Assembly: GCA_958426095.1 (NCBI GenBank)
Contig: CATZYB010000058.1
Location: 1 to 12,820 of the forward strand
From: an uncultured Lachnospiraceae bacterium
GTDB taxonomy: Bacteria > Bacillota > Clostridia > Lachnospirales > Lachnospiraceae
Direction: 5' to 3'
Length of the DNA: 12,820 nucleotides
Made by a program: the position numbers and the translations under genes. The notes below the pieces were generated by a model. The model had not been told where the DNA came from. It searched no databases and worked only from the letters and a program-made list of their open reading frames with translations. Shown here piece by piece: positions 1 to 6,959 of the stretch (within the stretch, counting starts at the first letter, position 1; every line of letters begins with the position of its first letter).

Positions 1-1
1 T

Positions 2-1069
2 AAGGACCGTCTTGTATTTCAGGCGGCTCAGTATACAAAAACCCAGGTTTTCCATAAAAATATCGCAGAGGCTGAGATACAGGACTGGGTTCTGGAACGC
101 ATCCGGAATGATTTTAAGCAGACTCAGATCAAGACCGGGGACAGGGAGTACACGGTCCTGTCCGGGAAAAAGGGAAATGTCACTGTAAAAGAGAGGGACG
201 CCGTCGGCGTCCGGAAGGGAAATCTGGCTCATAACCGGAAAAAGACATATATTTTGCCGGAGGGGACGCCGGTACCGTTTCTGGTGGATTTGGGAGTAAT
301 GACGGCCGAAGGAAAGATTGTCCGCTCAAAATATGATAAGTACCGGCAGATCAACCGTTTCCTGGAATTTATCCAGGACGTGCTTCCGGAGCTTCCAAAG
401 GACAGAGAGCTCACGATGATTGATTTTGGGTGCGGCAAATCTTATTTGACCTTCGCCATGTATTATTATTTAAATAGTTTAATGGGTTATTCCGTGAAAA
501 TGATCGGACTGGATTTAAAGGAAGATGTCATCCGGCACTGCAATGAGCTTCGGGATAAATATGGTTATGATCAACTGGAATTTATTCATGGGGATATTGC
601 TGATTTTGAAGGCGCCGACTCTGTTGATATGGTCGTTACGCTCCATGCCTGTGATACGGCGACGGATCATGCTTTATATAAAGCGATTCGCTGGAACGCC
701 CGTGTTATCCTGTCTGTTCCGTGCTGTCAGCATGAATTGAACGGACAGATAAAGAACGATATGCTTGCTCCGGTATTTCACTATGGATTACTGAAAGAAC
801 GGATGGCGGCGCTGATCACGGACGGCCTGCGGGGACAGCTGTTGGAAGTGATGGGATATAAGACCCAACTGCTGGAATTTATTGATATGGAGCATACGCC
901 AAAAAATATTTTGATCCGTGCGGTCAGAGGCGGTTCTGTCCGAAACAGCCGGGAAAAAGGGCTGGCGGCTTATCGGGCGTGTGCGGAAGGTTTTAACGGC
1001 GATCTGACGCTGTACCGATTACTATTTCAGGACCTGAAGAAAGAGGAAGAAACAAAGAATGAAAAATAA
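2..1069 (+). CDS. SAM-dependent methyltransferase, METTL25/RRNAD1-like (5' partial)
   Basis: The reading frame is open from the first bases of the window, so the start lies upstream. The TTG at 254 is internal: the upstream residues keep family-like character. About 355 residues are visible. The SAM-binding motif I is seen as MIDFGCGKSYLTF (about nt 416-454). Later come LHACDTATDHAL (about 640-680) and SVPCCQHEL (about 713-739), the His-Ala-Cys and Cys-Cys signatures of the Methyltransf_32 family that includes eukaryotic METTL25/METTL25B. The protein should be a cytosolic Rossmann-fold methyltransferase. Its substrate cannot be read from sequence; RNA or protein are both possible. The N-terminal part before the methyltransferase core is basic and has no motif I recognise. 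The gene overlaps the next gene by 11 nt, so they are translated from one message. Family membership is well supported; the substrate is unknown. Confidence 0.85.
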   Translation, partial: KDRLVFQAAQYTKTQVFHKNIAEAEIQDWVLERIRNDFKQTQIKTGDREYTVLSGKKGNVTVKERDAVGVRKGNLAHNRKKTYILPEGTPVPFLVDLGVMTAEGKIVRSKYDKYRQINRFLEFIQDVLPELPKDRELTMIDFGCGKSYLTFAMYYYLNSLMGYSVKMIGLDLKEDVIRHCNELRDKYGYDQLEFIHGDIADFEGADSVDMVVTLHACDTATDHALYKAIRWNARVILSVPCCQHELNGQIKNDMLAPVFHYGLLKERMAALITDGLRGQLLEVMGYKTQLLEFIDMEHTPKNILIRAVRGGSVRNSREKGLAAYRACAEGFNGDLTLYRLLFQDLKKEEETKNEK

Positions 1070-3623
1070 GAAAAAAATTCTATTTATCGTCGGATTTTAT
1101 CTGGTGTCGTTTATTGTGACATTGCTTTTGACGAATCATGTTCTGAATTATGACCGTATTCATCCGTCGAGAAATCAGGGGGATACGTCTCTGATCAAAT
1201 TATATGTAAAAAACAGCGGAATGAAAATTAATGAAATGGACGCTTATGTTCAGGAGATGAACGCGTCCTATCTGCGGCTGAGTATGACTCCGGTGTCGGA
1301 GAATAAGACGGTAACGCTTTTAATGTCGGAACCGGTGAACAATGTCCGGAAAATTTCTTATTCCCTGATGGATGAGAATAACAGCCAGGAGATTGAGTCG
1401 GGGGAATGTCCGGAGATTCAGCGTGTAGAAGGCCAGAGACAGACAGAAATCCGTTTTCAGTCAGATTTACAGCCGGGTAAGGAATATTGTCTGAATCTGA
1501 CCGTTGAGGATGATGAGCGGCAGACATATTATTATTATACCCGTGTTATTTATGGCAATGATCTTCAGGCCTATGACAAGCTGCAGTTCGTCTCGGATTT
1601 TCACAATGCCATTTTTGAAAAGACCGCCTCCTCCCGGATCGCAGAATATTTGTCTTTTTCATCGGATGATTCCAATGATGATTTTCGGAATGTATCGATC
1701 TCCTCGGACAGCGAGATCGTTACCTGGGGAGATCTGAATCCGGAGGTTGTCAGCGATGTGGATATGACCATTATCAATCTGGACAGCCAGACCGGGGAAA
1801 TTCAGTTGATTTACGAAATCGAAGCCCGGGATGACAGCGGCAATGATTATAATTACATGGTCAGAGAATATTATGAAGTATCCAGTACGGGCAGTACGGT
1901 GAATTTGCTGGATTATTCCAGGACCATGGAAGAAAAACTGGATGAACAGTCATTTGTTTTTAATAATAATCGGATGCGTCTGGGGATTGTTGATGAGAGC
2001 AGGATGGACATTCAGGTGTATGGCAAAGAGGAGCCGGAGGAAGAAGAAAGCCAGACCGGAGAATCCGGTTCAGAGACTCAGGACGGAAGTGAAACCGAAT
2101 ACAATACTTACATCAGTTTTGTAGCGGACGGCGGTCTGTGGGTTTATAATACCCGAGATAATATATTGACCCAGGCTTTCGGCTTTGAACGGAAAAGCCA
2201 GGTCAGCTACAGAGATTCAAGTTATATGAACCATGGCGTCAAGGTGCTGCGTACTGAGGAAAATGGCGACCTGTATTTTGCGGTTTATGGTTATATATAT
2301 AACGGGGATAACGAAGGCCGTTTTGGTATTACGGTGAATCATTATAACCGGGTGGATGGAACCTATTCGGAGGTTCTGTTTATTCCGTACGATAAGAACT
2401 TTAACATGCTGAGTCGGGGCATTCAGAAGATGGCCTTTATTGATTCAAATGATATGCTGTATATTTGTCTGGAGGATACGATTTACCGTTTTGATATTAT
2501 TATGAAAGAATCGGAGATCGTGCTGGAACAGGCTGAGTCGGAGGACTGTGCTATTTCAGAAGACGGCCGGAGCGTCGTCATTTCTCATCGGGATGGAGCG
2601 GGAACTGTGACAAGTATTGAATGGCGTGATCTGGAAACGGGAGAGAGAAAGGAAATAAAAAGAAAAGATCAGGACATTGCCATGATCGGAATGCTTGGTG
2701 AAAACCTGGTTTATGGTGTCGGCAGTATTGCCGGTGAAGAACAGCATTTGGATGTTTTATACATCGTAGATCCAGAACTTAACGTTCTTAAAGAATATAC
2801 GGTGCCTGGCGGCTATATCACCGGGGCCAGTGTCGATGGCGGTCTGCTGGAGATATTCCGGCAGGGAGATAATCAGGAAAATATGTCCGCGGATTACATT
2901 GTGTATAATCAAAATGACAGCCAAAATATTGGTACGGTCAATGTCAGCAGCGATCAGCGTAAACAGGAAACATGGCTTGTGACAAATGAGTACGGCAATG
3001 ATATGCCGGTCGTGCTTTTTGCAAGAGCTATTGAGTCTTATCGGAATACGCAGATGGAATTCCAGGCACAAAGTGAAGAATATACCGGTTATTTTGTTTA
3101 TAATAATGAAAATCTGATGAAATACCCGACGTTCAAAGAAGCCTATGAAGAGGCCCTTTCAAATGGCGGCAAGGTTTTGGACAGCCTGGGACGCATTATC
3201 AGCCGTCCGTCGGTGCGCGCCGAAGAAAGGGATCTGAACGGATATAATATCACGTTGGCCGAAACAGACGTCATGGCCCAGCAGCGGGCCGTGCTTGAAT
3301 GGATTTTCAATTATGAAAAGATAAGCGGAGAACCGGTTTTGGACAGCGATGATATGTTGGAAAATCTTCAGGCAAATCTGCCGGATTTCCATGTGGTCGA
3401 TATGACGGGCATTGCTTTGGATGACGCTCTGACTATGATTTCTGACGGTTATCCGTTGATTGTTGTAAATAGTGAAGGAACCTGGTGTGTGGCTGAGGGC
3501 TATGTCAACGGCTATATCGTTGTTGCCGACCCGAAGGACGGCACGGTTTCCGGCTATGAACAGGATTCCGCTGTCAATGGCATCGCATCCTCCGGAAATG
3601 TTATCTATAGTTATTACAAGTAG
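1059..3623 (+). CDS. Membrane-anchored extracytoplasmic protein, unknown function, with degenerate C39-like C-terminal domain
   Basis: 854 residues. A short basic N-terminus (MKNKKK) precedes one hydrophobic helix (about residues 7-25). There is no lipobox or obvious cleavage site, so it is probably an uncleaved anchor with the rest outside the cell. Residues about 30-320 are beta-rich and not recognised. A low-complexity acidic Glu/Ser/Gly linker (about 323-347) is followed by short repeated strands (about 350-640) that resemble beta-propeller blades. The C-terminus (about 730-854) resembles a C39-type papain-like peptidase: GTWCVAEGY at 807-815 aligns with the usual GHWVVVVGY, and DP at 824-825 with the trailing Asp. 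However, the catalytic His is Thr808, and no Cys is present where the nucleophile belongs (around Ala740). The ATG sits inside the end of the methyltransferase gene, with GAGGA 11 nt upstream. It is likely a binding or sensing protein rather than an enzyme. The coding region is certain; the domain reading is an inference. Confidence 0.8.
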   Translation: MKNKKKILFIVGFYLVSFIVTLLLTNHVLNYDRIHPSRNQGDTSLIKLYVKNSGMKINEMDAYVQEMNASYLRLSMTPVSENKTVTLLMSEPVNNVRKISYSLMDENNSQEIESGECPEIQRVEGQRQTEIRFQSDLQPGKEYCLNLTVEDDERQTYYYYTRVIYGNDLQAYDKLQFVSDFHNAIFEKTASSRIAEYLSFSSDDSNDDFRNVSISSDSEIVTWGDLNPEVVSDVDMTIINLDSQTGEIQLIYEIEARDDSGNDYNYMVREYYEVSSTGSTVNLLDYSRTMEEKLDEQSFVFNNNRMRLGIVDESRMDIQVYGKEEPEEEESQTGESGSETQDGSETEYNTYISFVADGGLWVYNTRDNILTQAFGFERKSQVSYRDSSYMNHGVKVLRTEENGDLYFAVYGYIYNGDNEGRFGITVNHYNRVDGTYSEVLFIPYDKNFNMLSRGIQKMAFIDSNDMLYICLEDTIYRFDIIMKESEIVLEQAESEDCAISEDGRSVVISHRDGAGTVTSIEWRDLETGERKEIKRKDQDIAMIGMLGENLVYGVGSIAGEEQHLDVLYIVDPELNVLKEYTVPGGYITGASVDGGLLEIFRQGDNQENMSADYIVYNQNDSQNIGTVNVSSDQRKQETWLVTNEYGNDMPVVLFARAIESYRNTQMEFQAQSEEYTGYFVYNNENLMKYPTFKEAYEEALSNGGKVLDSLGRIISRPSVRAEERDLNGYNITLAETDVMAQQRAVLEWIFNYEKISGEPVLDSDDMLENLQANLPDFHVVDMTGIALDDALTMISDGYPLIVVNSEGTWCVAEGYVNGYIVVADPKDGTVSGYEQDSAVNGIASSGNVIYSYYK

Positions 3624-3732
3624 CTTGTTGGCATTTGGAATGTCGAAATTTGCGATATATTGTGATTGTTGTTCAAGAAAATTGGATGTAGACTGAGGTA
3701 AAGGAAATTATAGGACAAAGGATGTTGCCGAA

Positions 3733-4107
3733 GTGTACATAGGAAAACTGGACAAAGAAATATATCGTTGTATTGCTGGAGATATGGTTACAGATGAGGT
3801 CATCATTACAGAACGACAGATACAGCATATTAAAGAGCGACATCCGGATTCCTATTTGAAAACAATTACACATTTGGAGGTGGTTTTAAAATCACCGGAT
3901 TACATTATCGAGGATAAGCATGTAGATACCGGCTTAGTCATTAAAAAGATAGGTACGGAGGATGGTTTTATTCAGGTGGTTTTACGGGTATGGACATCGT
4001 CGGATGATGGCCAGCATAAAAATTCGATAATTTCTTGCTGGAAAATCAGCGATGCAAGGCTGGCAAATTACTTAAAAAATAAAAGAATTCTTTACAAAAA
4101 GACGTAA
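3733..4107 (+). CDS. PBECR-fold nuclease-like protein (Barnase/EndoU/colicin E5-D/RelE-like), stand-alone
   Basis: 124 residues from a GTG start, with AAAGGA (3717-3722) 10 nt upstream. The frame opens only at 3697, so no longer protein with an ATG is possible. Recognisable features are TDEVIITERQIQHIKERHP (residues 20-38, with His32 and His37), a central SPDYIIED segment, and KNSIISCWKI (96-105), ending in KxxLYKK. This series (His in a helix, PDYII, then a KNSI strand) is the pattern of PBECR domains. Those domains are common as C-terminal toxins or processing nucleases in phages, conjugative elements and polymorphic toxins, and also occur alone in Firmicutes. There is no signal peptide, no delivery domain, and no neighbouring protein that looks like an antitoxin or immunity factor. 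The gene is visibly more AT-rich than its flanks, which suggests acquisition. Nuclease activity is inferred from the fold; the exact PBECR subfamily is uncertain. Confidence 0.75.
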   Translation: MYIGKLDKEIYRCIAGDMVTDEVIITERQIQHIKERHPDSYLKTITHLEVVLKSPDYIIEDKHVDTGLVIKKIGTEDGFIQVVLRVWTSSDDGQHKNSIISCWKISDARLANYLKNKRILYKKT

Positions 4108-4120
4108 TGTATCTTATAAT
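4091..4120 (+). promoter_or_regulatory. Strong sigma-A promoter for the small RNA
   Basis: The -35 is TTTACA (4091-4096) and the -10 is a perfect TATAAT (4115-4120), with an 18-nt spacer. It overlaps the last codons of the PBECR gene. The predicted transcription start is near A4127. There is no open reading frame with a ribosome binding site downstream on this strand before the terminator, so this promoter has no protein-coding client. Confidence 0.7.
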
Positions 4121-4126
4121 TAAAAC

Positions 4127-4233
4127 ATAATATAAATTAGGATTATCTGAGGTGGTAAATTTCGTTGCAACCACGCACCCTATGGGTTAAAAGAGATGCA
4201 GGAGCGGCGACGCCTGCCGGATAATCCTTTTTT
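4127..4233 (+). ncRNA. Candidate structured small RNA with cloverleaf-like fold
   Basis: A perfect 8-bp helix, GGATTATC (4140-4147) with GATAATCC (4220-4227), encloses three hairpins. The first is GTGGT/ACCAC (4152-4156/4170-4174, 13-nt loop). The second is ACCC/GGGT (4177-4180/4184-4187, 3-nt loop). The third is GCAGG/CCTGC (4198-4202/4213-4217), capped by CG/CG and a GCGA (GNRA-type) tetraloop. The closing helix runs straight into six T residues (4228-4233), so it also serves as the intrinsic terminator. With the promoter just upstream, the predicted transcript is about 105 nt. It is not a tRNA: there is no T-arm consensus, anticodon arm or CCA. It does not match the SRP, 6S, tmRNA, RNase P or riboswitch consensus sequences I know. 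No short ORF with a convincing ribosome binding site was seen. Existence as a transcript is an inference from promoter, fold and terminator together. Confidence 0.6.
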
Positions 4234-4247
4234 AGTTTTGAATAGTG

Positions 4248-4300
4248 AAAAACATCCTCCAGAGAAAGCTTTTCACGAGCTTTCCGGGGAGGATGTTTTT
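4248..4300. terminator. Bidirectional intrinsic terminator
   Basis: A 13-bp perfect stem (4248-4260 with 4288-4300) has A5 at one foot and T5 at the other. An inner GAAAGCT/AGCTTTC stem (4264-4270/4278-4284) extends it. It ends transcription of the M29 peptidase gene on the minus strand and blocks read-through from the small RNA on the plus strand. It lies only 14 nt after the small RNA's own T-tract. Confidence 0.85.
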
Positions 4301-4308
4301 TATATGGC

Positions 4309-5424
4309 TTATTTCAGGCTTTCCGGGTTGAGACCGTCAAGTTCCGGAAGAACGAATCGTCCGTCTTTACGAATGAGAACGTCGTCAAACCAGATGCTGC
4401 CGCCGCCGTATTCCGGTCTCTGGATACAAACCAGATCCCAGTGGATAGCGGAGTGGTTTCCGTTTGGCGCTTCGTCGTAGCAGTTGCCCGGAGTAAAGTG
4501 GAAAGACCCCATGATTTTTTCATCAAAGAGAGTGTCCTTCATCGGGTTCAGAATATATGGGTTGACGCCGAGGGCAAATTCGCCGATATAGCGGGCGCCG
4601 TCGTCGGTATCAAGAACCTGATTGATGCGTTCGGTATTATTGGCCGTTGCTTTCACGATTTTACCGTTTTCAAATGTAAAGGAAATATTTTCAAAGGTAA
4701 AGCCCTGGAAGACCGCCGGGGTATTATAAGTCAGTGTACCGTTGATGGAGTCTCTGACCGGAGCCGTATAGACTTCGCCGTCAGGAATGTTCATATTACC
4801 GGAGCATTTGATGGCCGGAATGCCTTTAATGGAGAAGGTCAGATTTGTTCCCGGGCCTTCAATATGAACTTTATCTGTTTTATTCATCAGTTCAATGAGA
4901 GGCGTCATCGCTTCTCCCATTTTTTCGTAGTCGAGGCAGCAGACGTCAAAATAAAAGTCTTCAAAGGCTTCCAAACTCTGATTGTTGAGCTGGGCCATAG
5001 AGTTATTCGGGTAACGCATAACGCACCAGCGCAGTTTCGGCACACGGATTTCGTGGTGTACCGGAGTGCTGTACAGCCGTTCGTAGAGGGCCAGATTGTC
5101 CGCAGGGACATCTGAATTTTCGGAGATGTTATCGGAACCGCGGATGGCAAGATAGCAGTCCATCTGGGACATTTCCAGAGCAGATACCTGGGCCATCAGG
5201 CGAAGCTGTTCTTCATTACAGTGAAGCAGCATTTCGCGCTGAACCCGTGGATTCGTATAGTGAGGAAAAGGCATGGCGCCGACAGCATAGGTCTCTTTGA
5301 TGAGCTGACGGGCCAGATCTTCGGTGCTTTCTCCGGTATAGTCAATATATACCTTATCTCCAGGTTTCACCTGGATCGATTTGTGGATCAGATTATGAGC
5401 GAATACTTTAATACGTTCATCCAT
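4309..5424 (-). CDS. M29-family metallo-aminopeptidase (AmpS/AmpT-like)
   Basis: 371 residues, a little shorter than typical M29 enzymes (about 400) but complete at both ends. Cytosolic two-metal aminopeptidases of this family remove N-terminal residues from peptides. All five metal ligands can be placed, with spacing close to AmpS/AmpT: Glu217 in DGEVYTAP, Glu282 in IGEFALGVNP, His309 in SFHFTPG, and His328 and Asp330 in HSAIHWD. The N-terminal portion has the usual HxL..ValKPGDKVxI-like strand followed by the first lobe. GAAAGGAAG (minus strand, 5433-5441) is the ribosome binding site, 8 nt from ATG. It is a single-gene transcript: its own promoter lies upstream and the hairpin at 4248-4300 follows closely. 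It is divergent from asnS. No signal peptide is present. Substrate preference cannot be predicted. Confidence 0.93.
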   Translation of the reverse strand: MDERIKVFAHNLIHKSIQVKPGDKVYIDYTGESTEDLARQLIKETYAVGAMPFPHYTNPRVQREMLLHCNEEQLRLMAQVSALEMSQMDCYLAIRGSDNISENSDVPADNLALYERLYSTPVHHEIRVPKLRWCVMRYPNNSMAQLNNQSLEAFEDFYFDVCCLDYEKMGEAMTPLIELMNKTDKVHIEGPGTNLTFSIKGIPAIKCSGNMNIPDGEVYTAPVRDSINGTLTYNTPAVFQGFTFENISFTFENGKIVKATANNTERINQVLDTDDGARYIGEFALGVNPYILNPMKDTLFDEKIMGSFHFTPGNCYDEAPNGNHSAIHWDLVCIQRPEYGGGSIWFDDVLIRKDGRFVLPELDGLNPESLK

Positions 5425-5459
5425 ATTAAAAACTTCCTTTCTTTAATCGTTGCCAAGTA

Positions 5460-5488
5460 ATTATACATCTGAATTTCTGTAAAGTCCA
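5460..5488 (-). promoter_or_regulatory. Promoter of the M29 aminopeptidase gene
   Basis: Read on the minus strand, the -35 is TGGACT (5488-5483) and the -10 is a perfect TATAAT (5465-5460), with a 17-nt spacer. The expected start is near 5453, giving a 5' untranslated region of about 30 nt that just contains the ribosome binding site. Confidence 0.6.
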
Positions 5489-5502
5489 CCTTTACGAAAG
5501 GT
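5488..5502. promoter_or_regulatory. Perfect dyad, candidate operator between divergent promoters
   Basis: ACCTTT (5488-5493), a 3-nt spacer ACG, then AAAGGT (5497-5502): a perfect inverted repeat. It touches the -35 of the minus-strand promoter and covers the candidate asnS -35 (5491-5496). A regulator bound here could control both genes. The dyad is seen directly; regulation is inferred. Confidence 0.4.
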
Positions 5503-5519
5503 AAAATATAATGTAAAAT
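5491..5519 (+). promoter_or_regulatory. Candidate asnS promoter
   Basis: TTTACG (5491-5496) and TAAAAT (5514-5519) with a 17-nt spacer, giving a start near 5526 and an untranslated leader of under 30 nt. TATAAT at 5507-5512 is a better -10, but no good -35 lies at the right distance, so the exact promoter is uncertain. The leader is too short for a T-box, the common regulator of aminoacyl-tRNA synthetase genes in Firmicutes. Confidence 0.45.
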
Positions 5520-5553
5520 ATAGAAGATTGATAATAATACGGGGGTATTAGCG

Positions 5554-6945
5554 ATGGATTTAGTAACAGTAAGAGAATTATATCGGAATTCTTCAAAATA
5601 TGTGGATCAAAAAGTGAAGATCGGAGGATGGGTCCGTAATCTGAGAGACTCAAAAACCTTTGGTTTTCTGGTCGTCAATGACGGGACCTATTTTCAGACG
5701 CTCCAGGTCGTTTTTGGTGAACAGTTGGACAACTTCCAGGATATCTGTAAACTGAATGTGGGTGCGGCCGTCATCGTTGAAGGAACATTGGTGGCAACGC
5801 CGAAGGCAAAACAGCCTTTTGAAATCCAGGCTGACAGTGTGTATGTGGAAGGCGCTTCCACACCGGATTATCCGATCCAGCCGAAACGTCACAGTTTTGA
5901 GTATCTGCGGACGATGACGCATCTGCGGGCCCGGACAAATACATTCCAGGCGGTATTCCGTGTGCGCTCTTTGATTGCCTATGCCATTCATAAGTTTTTC
6001 CAGGAACGGGATTTTGTCTATGTGCATACACCATTGATCACCGGAAGTGACTGTGAAGGCGCCGGTGAGATGTTCCGTGTAACCACATTGGACCCGGAAA
6101 ATATACCGAAGGATGACGAAGGACATGTGGATTATTCCAAAGATTTCTTTGGAAAAGAAACCAATCTGACTGTCAGCGGTCAATTAAACGGCGAGACCTT
6201 TGCTATGGCATTCCGAAATATTTATACATTCGGACCGACTTTCCGTGCGGAAAATTCCAACACGACCCGTCATGCAGCCGAGTTCTGGATGATCGAGCCG
6301 GAGATGGCCTTTGCTGATTTGGAGGACAATATGGCGCTGGCCGAAGCTATGCTGAAATATGTCATCAACTATGTTTTGGAAAATGCGCCGGAAGAGATGA
6401 ATTTCTTCAATCAGTTTGTGGACAAAGGGCTCATTGAGCGGCTGAAACATGTGGCGGGTTCCGACTTTGCCCATGTAACTTATACGGAAGCCGTAGAACT
6501 TCTGGAGAAGCATAATGACAAATTTGAATATAAAGTTCACTGGGGAACAGACCTGCAGACAGAGCATGAGCGCTATCTGACCGAAAAGGTCTTTAAACGT
6601 CCGGTATTCGTGACGGATTATCCGAAGGAGATCAAGGCATTTTATATGAAGATGAATCCGGATAATAAAACGGTGGCAGCGATGGACCTGCTTGTTCCGG
6701 GAATCGGAGAGATTATCGGCGGAAGTCAGCGTGAGGACGACCTTGATAAATTAATTCAGCGGATGAATGAACTGGGATTGAAGGAAGAGGATTATGGATT
6801 TTATCTGGATCTTCGCCGTTATGGTTCTGCCCGTCATTCCGGTTTTGGACTTGGATTTGAGCGCTGCGTCATGTATTTGACCGGTATGGGCAATATCCGT
6901 GATGTCATTCCGTTCCCGAGAACTGTTAAAAACTGTGATATTTAA
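5554..6945 (+). CDS. asnS: Asparagine--tRNA ligase
   Basis: 463 residues, the normal full length for bacterial AsnRS. It charges tRNA-Asn with asparagine in an ATP-dependent reaction in the cytosol. Residues about 18-105 form the OB-fold anticodon-binding domain (VKIGGWVRNLRDSKTFGF). The class II catalytic core follows. Motif 2 is FRAENSNTTRHAAEFWMIEPE from residue 230, with the ATP-contacting Arg231. Motif 3 is GFGLGFERC from 430, with Arg437. The C-terminal GNIRDVIPFPR is the family ending. The Asn-type TTRHAAEFWM context separates it from AspRS. ATG at 5554 follows GGGGGT (5541-5546) at 7 nt. It is transcribed alone, between a divergent gene and the hairpin at 6960-6990. No T-box precedes it. 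Confidence 0.97.
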   Translation: MDLVTVRELYRNSSKYVDQKVKIGGWVRNLRDSKTFGFLVVNDGTYFQTLQVVFGEQLDNFQDICKLNVGAAVIVEGTLVATPKAKQPFEIQADSVYVEGASTPDYPIQPKRHSFEYLRTMTHLRARTNTFQAVFRVRSLIAYAIHKFFQERDFVYVHTPLITGSDCEGAGEMFRVTTLDPENIPKDDEGHVDYSKDFFGKETNLTVSGQLNGETFAMAFRNIYTFGPTFRAENSNTTRHAAEFWMIEPEMAFADLEDNMALAEAMLKYVINYVLENAPEEMNFFNQFVDKGLIERLKHVAGSDFAHVTYTEAVELLEKHNDKFEYKVHWGTDLQTEHERYLTEKVFKRPVFVTDYPKEIKAFYMKMNPDNKTVAAMDLLVPGIGEIIGGSQREDDLDKLIQRMNELGLKEEDYGFYLDLRRYGSARHSGFGLGFERCVMYLTGMGNIRDVIPFPRTVKNCDI

Positions 6946-6959
6946 TATGATATTGTGAT

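Noticed and set aside
3624..3732. Terminator or promoter between the 854-residue protein and the PBECR gene
   Set aside because: Only weak short inverted repeats (such as TCG-CGA near 3643-3655) and no T-tract or convincing -35/-10 pair were found. The stretch is AT-rich with nothing firm.
3879..3896. Near-palindrome GGTGGTTTTAAAATCACC inside the PBECR gene
   Set aside because: It lies mid-gene, has one mismatch and no promoter nearby. It is probably chance in AT-rich coding sequence.
3877..3985. Repeated GAGGTGGTTTTA/CAGGTGGTTTTA in the PBECR gene that could pair with ACCAC of the small RNA
   Set aside because: The complementarity is only about 6 nt, and both copies encode similar VVL strands. 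This is too short to support antisense control.
4149..4187. T-box remnant (GAGGTGGTA...ACCACG resembles the antiterminator motif)
   Set aside because: There is no specifier stem I upstream, the ACC does not follow GGTGGT directly, and no same-strand gene follows for it to regulate.
4140..4227. MITE or other small mobile element based on the 8-bp terminal inverted repeat
   Set aside because: No flanking target-site duplication or second copy is visible. The promoter and T-tract are better explained by an RNA gene, but a genome-wide copy search would settle it.
4140..4233. tRNA gene or tRNA-like (Ser/Leu size) reading of the cloverleaf
   Set aside because: There is no T-loop TTCRA consensus, no D-arm pattern, no 7-nt anticodon loop and no CCA. 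The closing helix is 8 bp and is followed by T6.
4441..5115. Long plus-strand ORF of 224 residues opposite the aminopeptidase gene
   Set aside because: It is a shadow of the minus-strand M29 gene, which keeps all catalytic residues. It has no ribosome binding site or recognisable motif.
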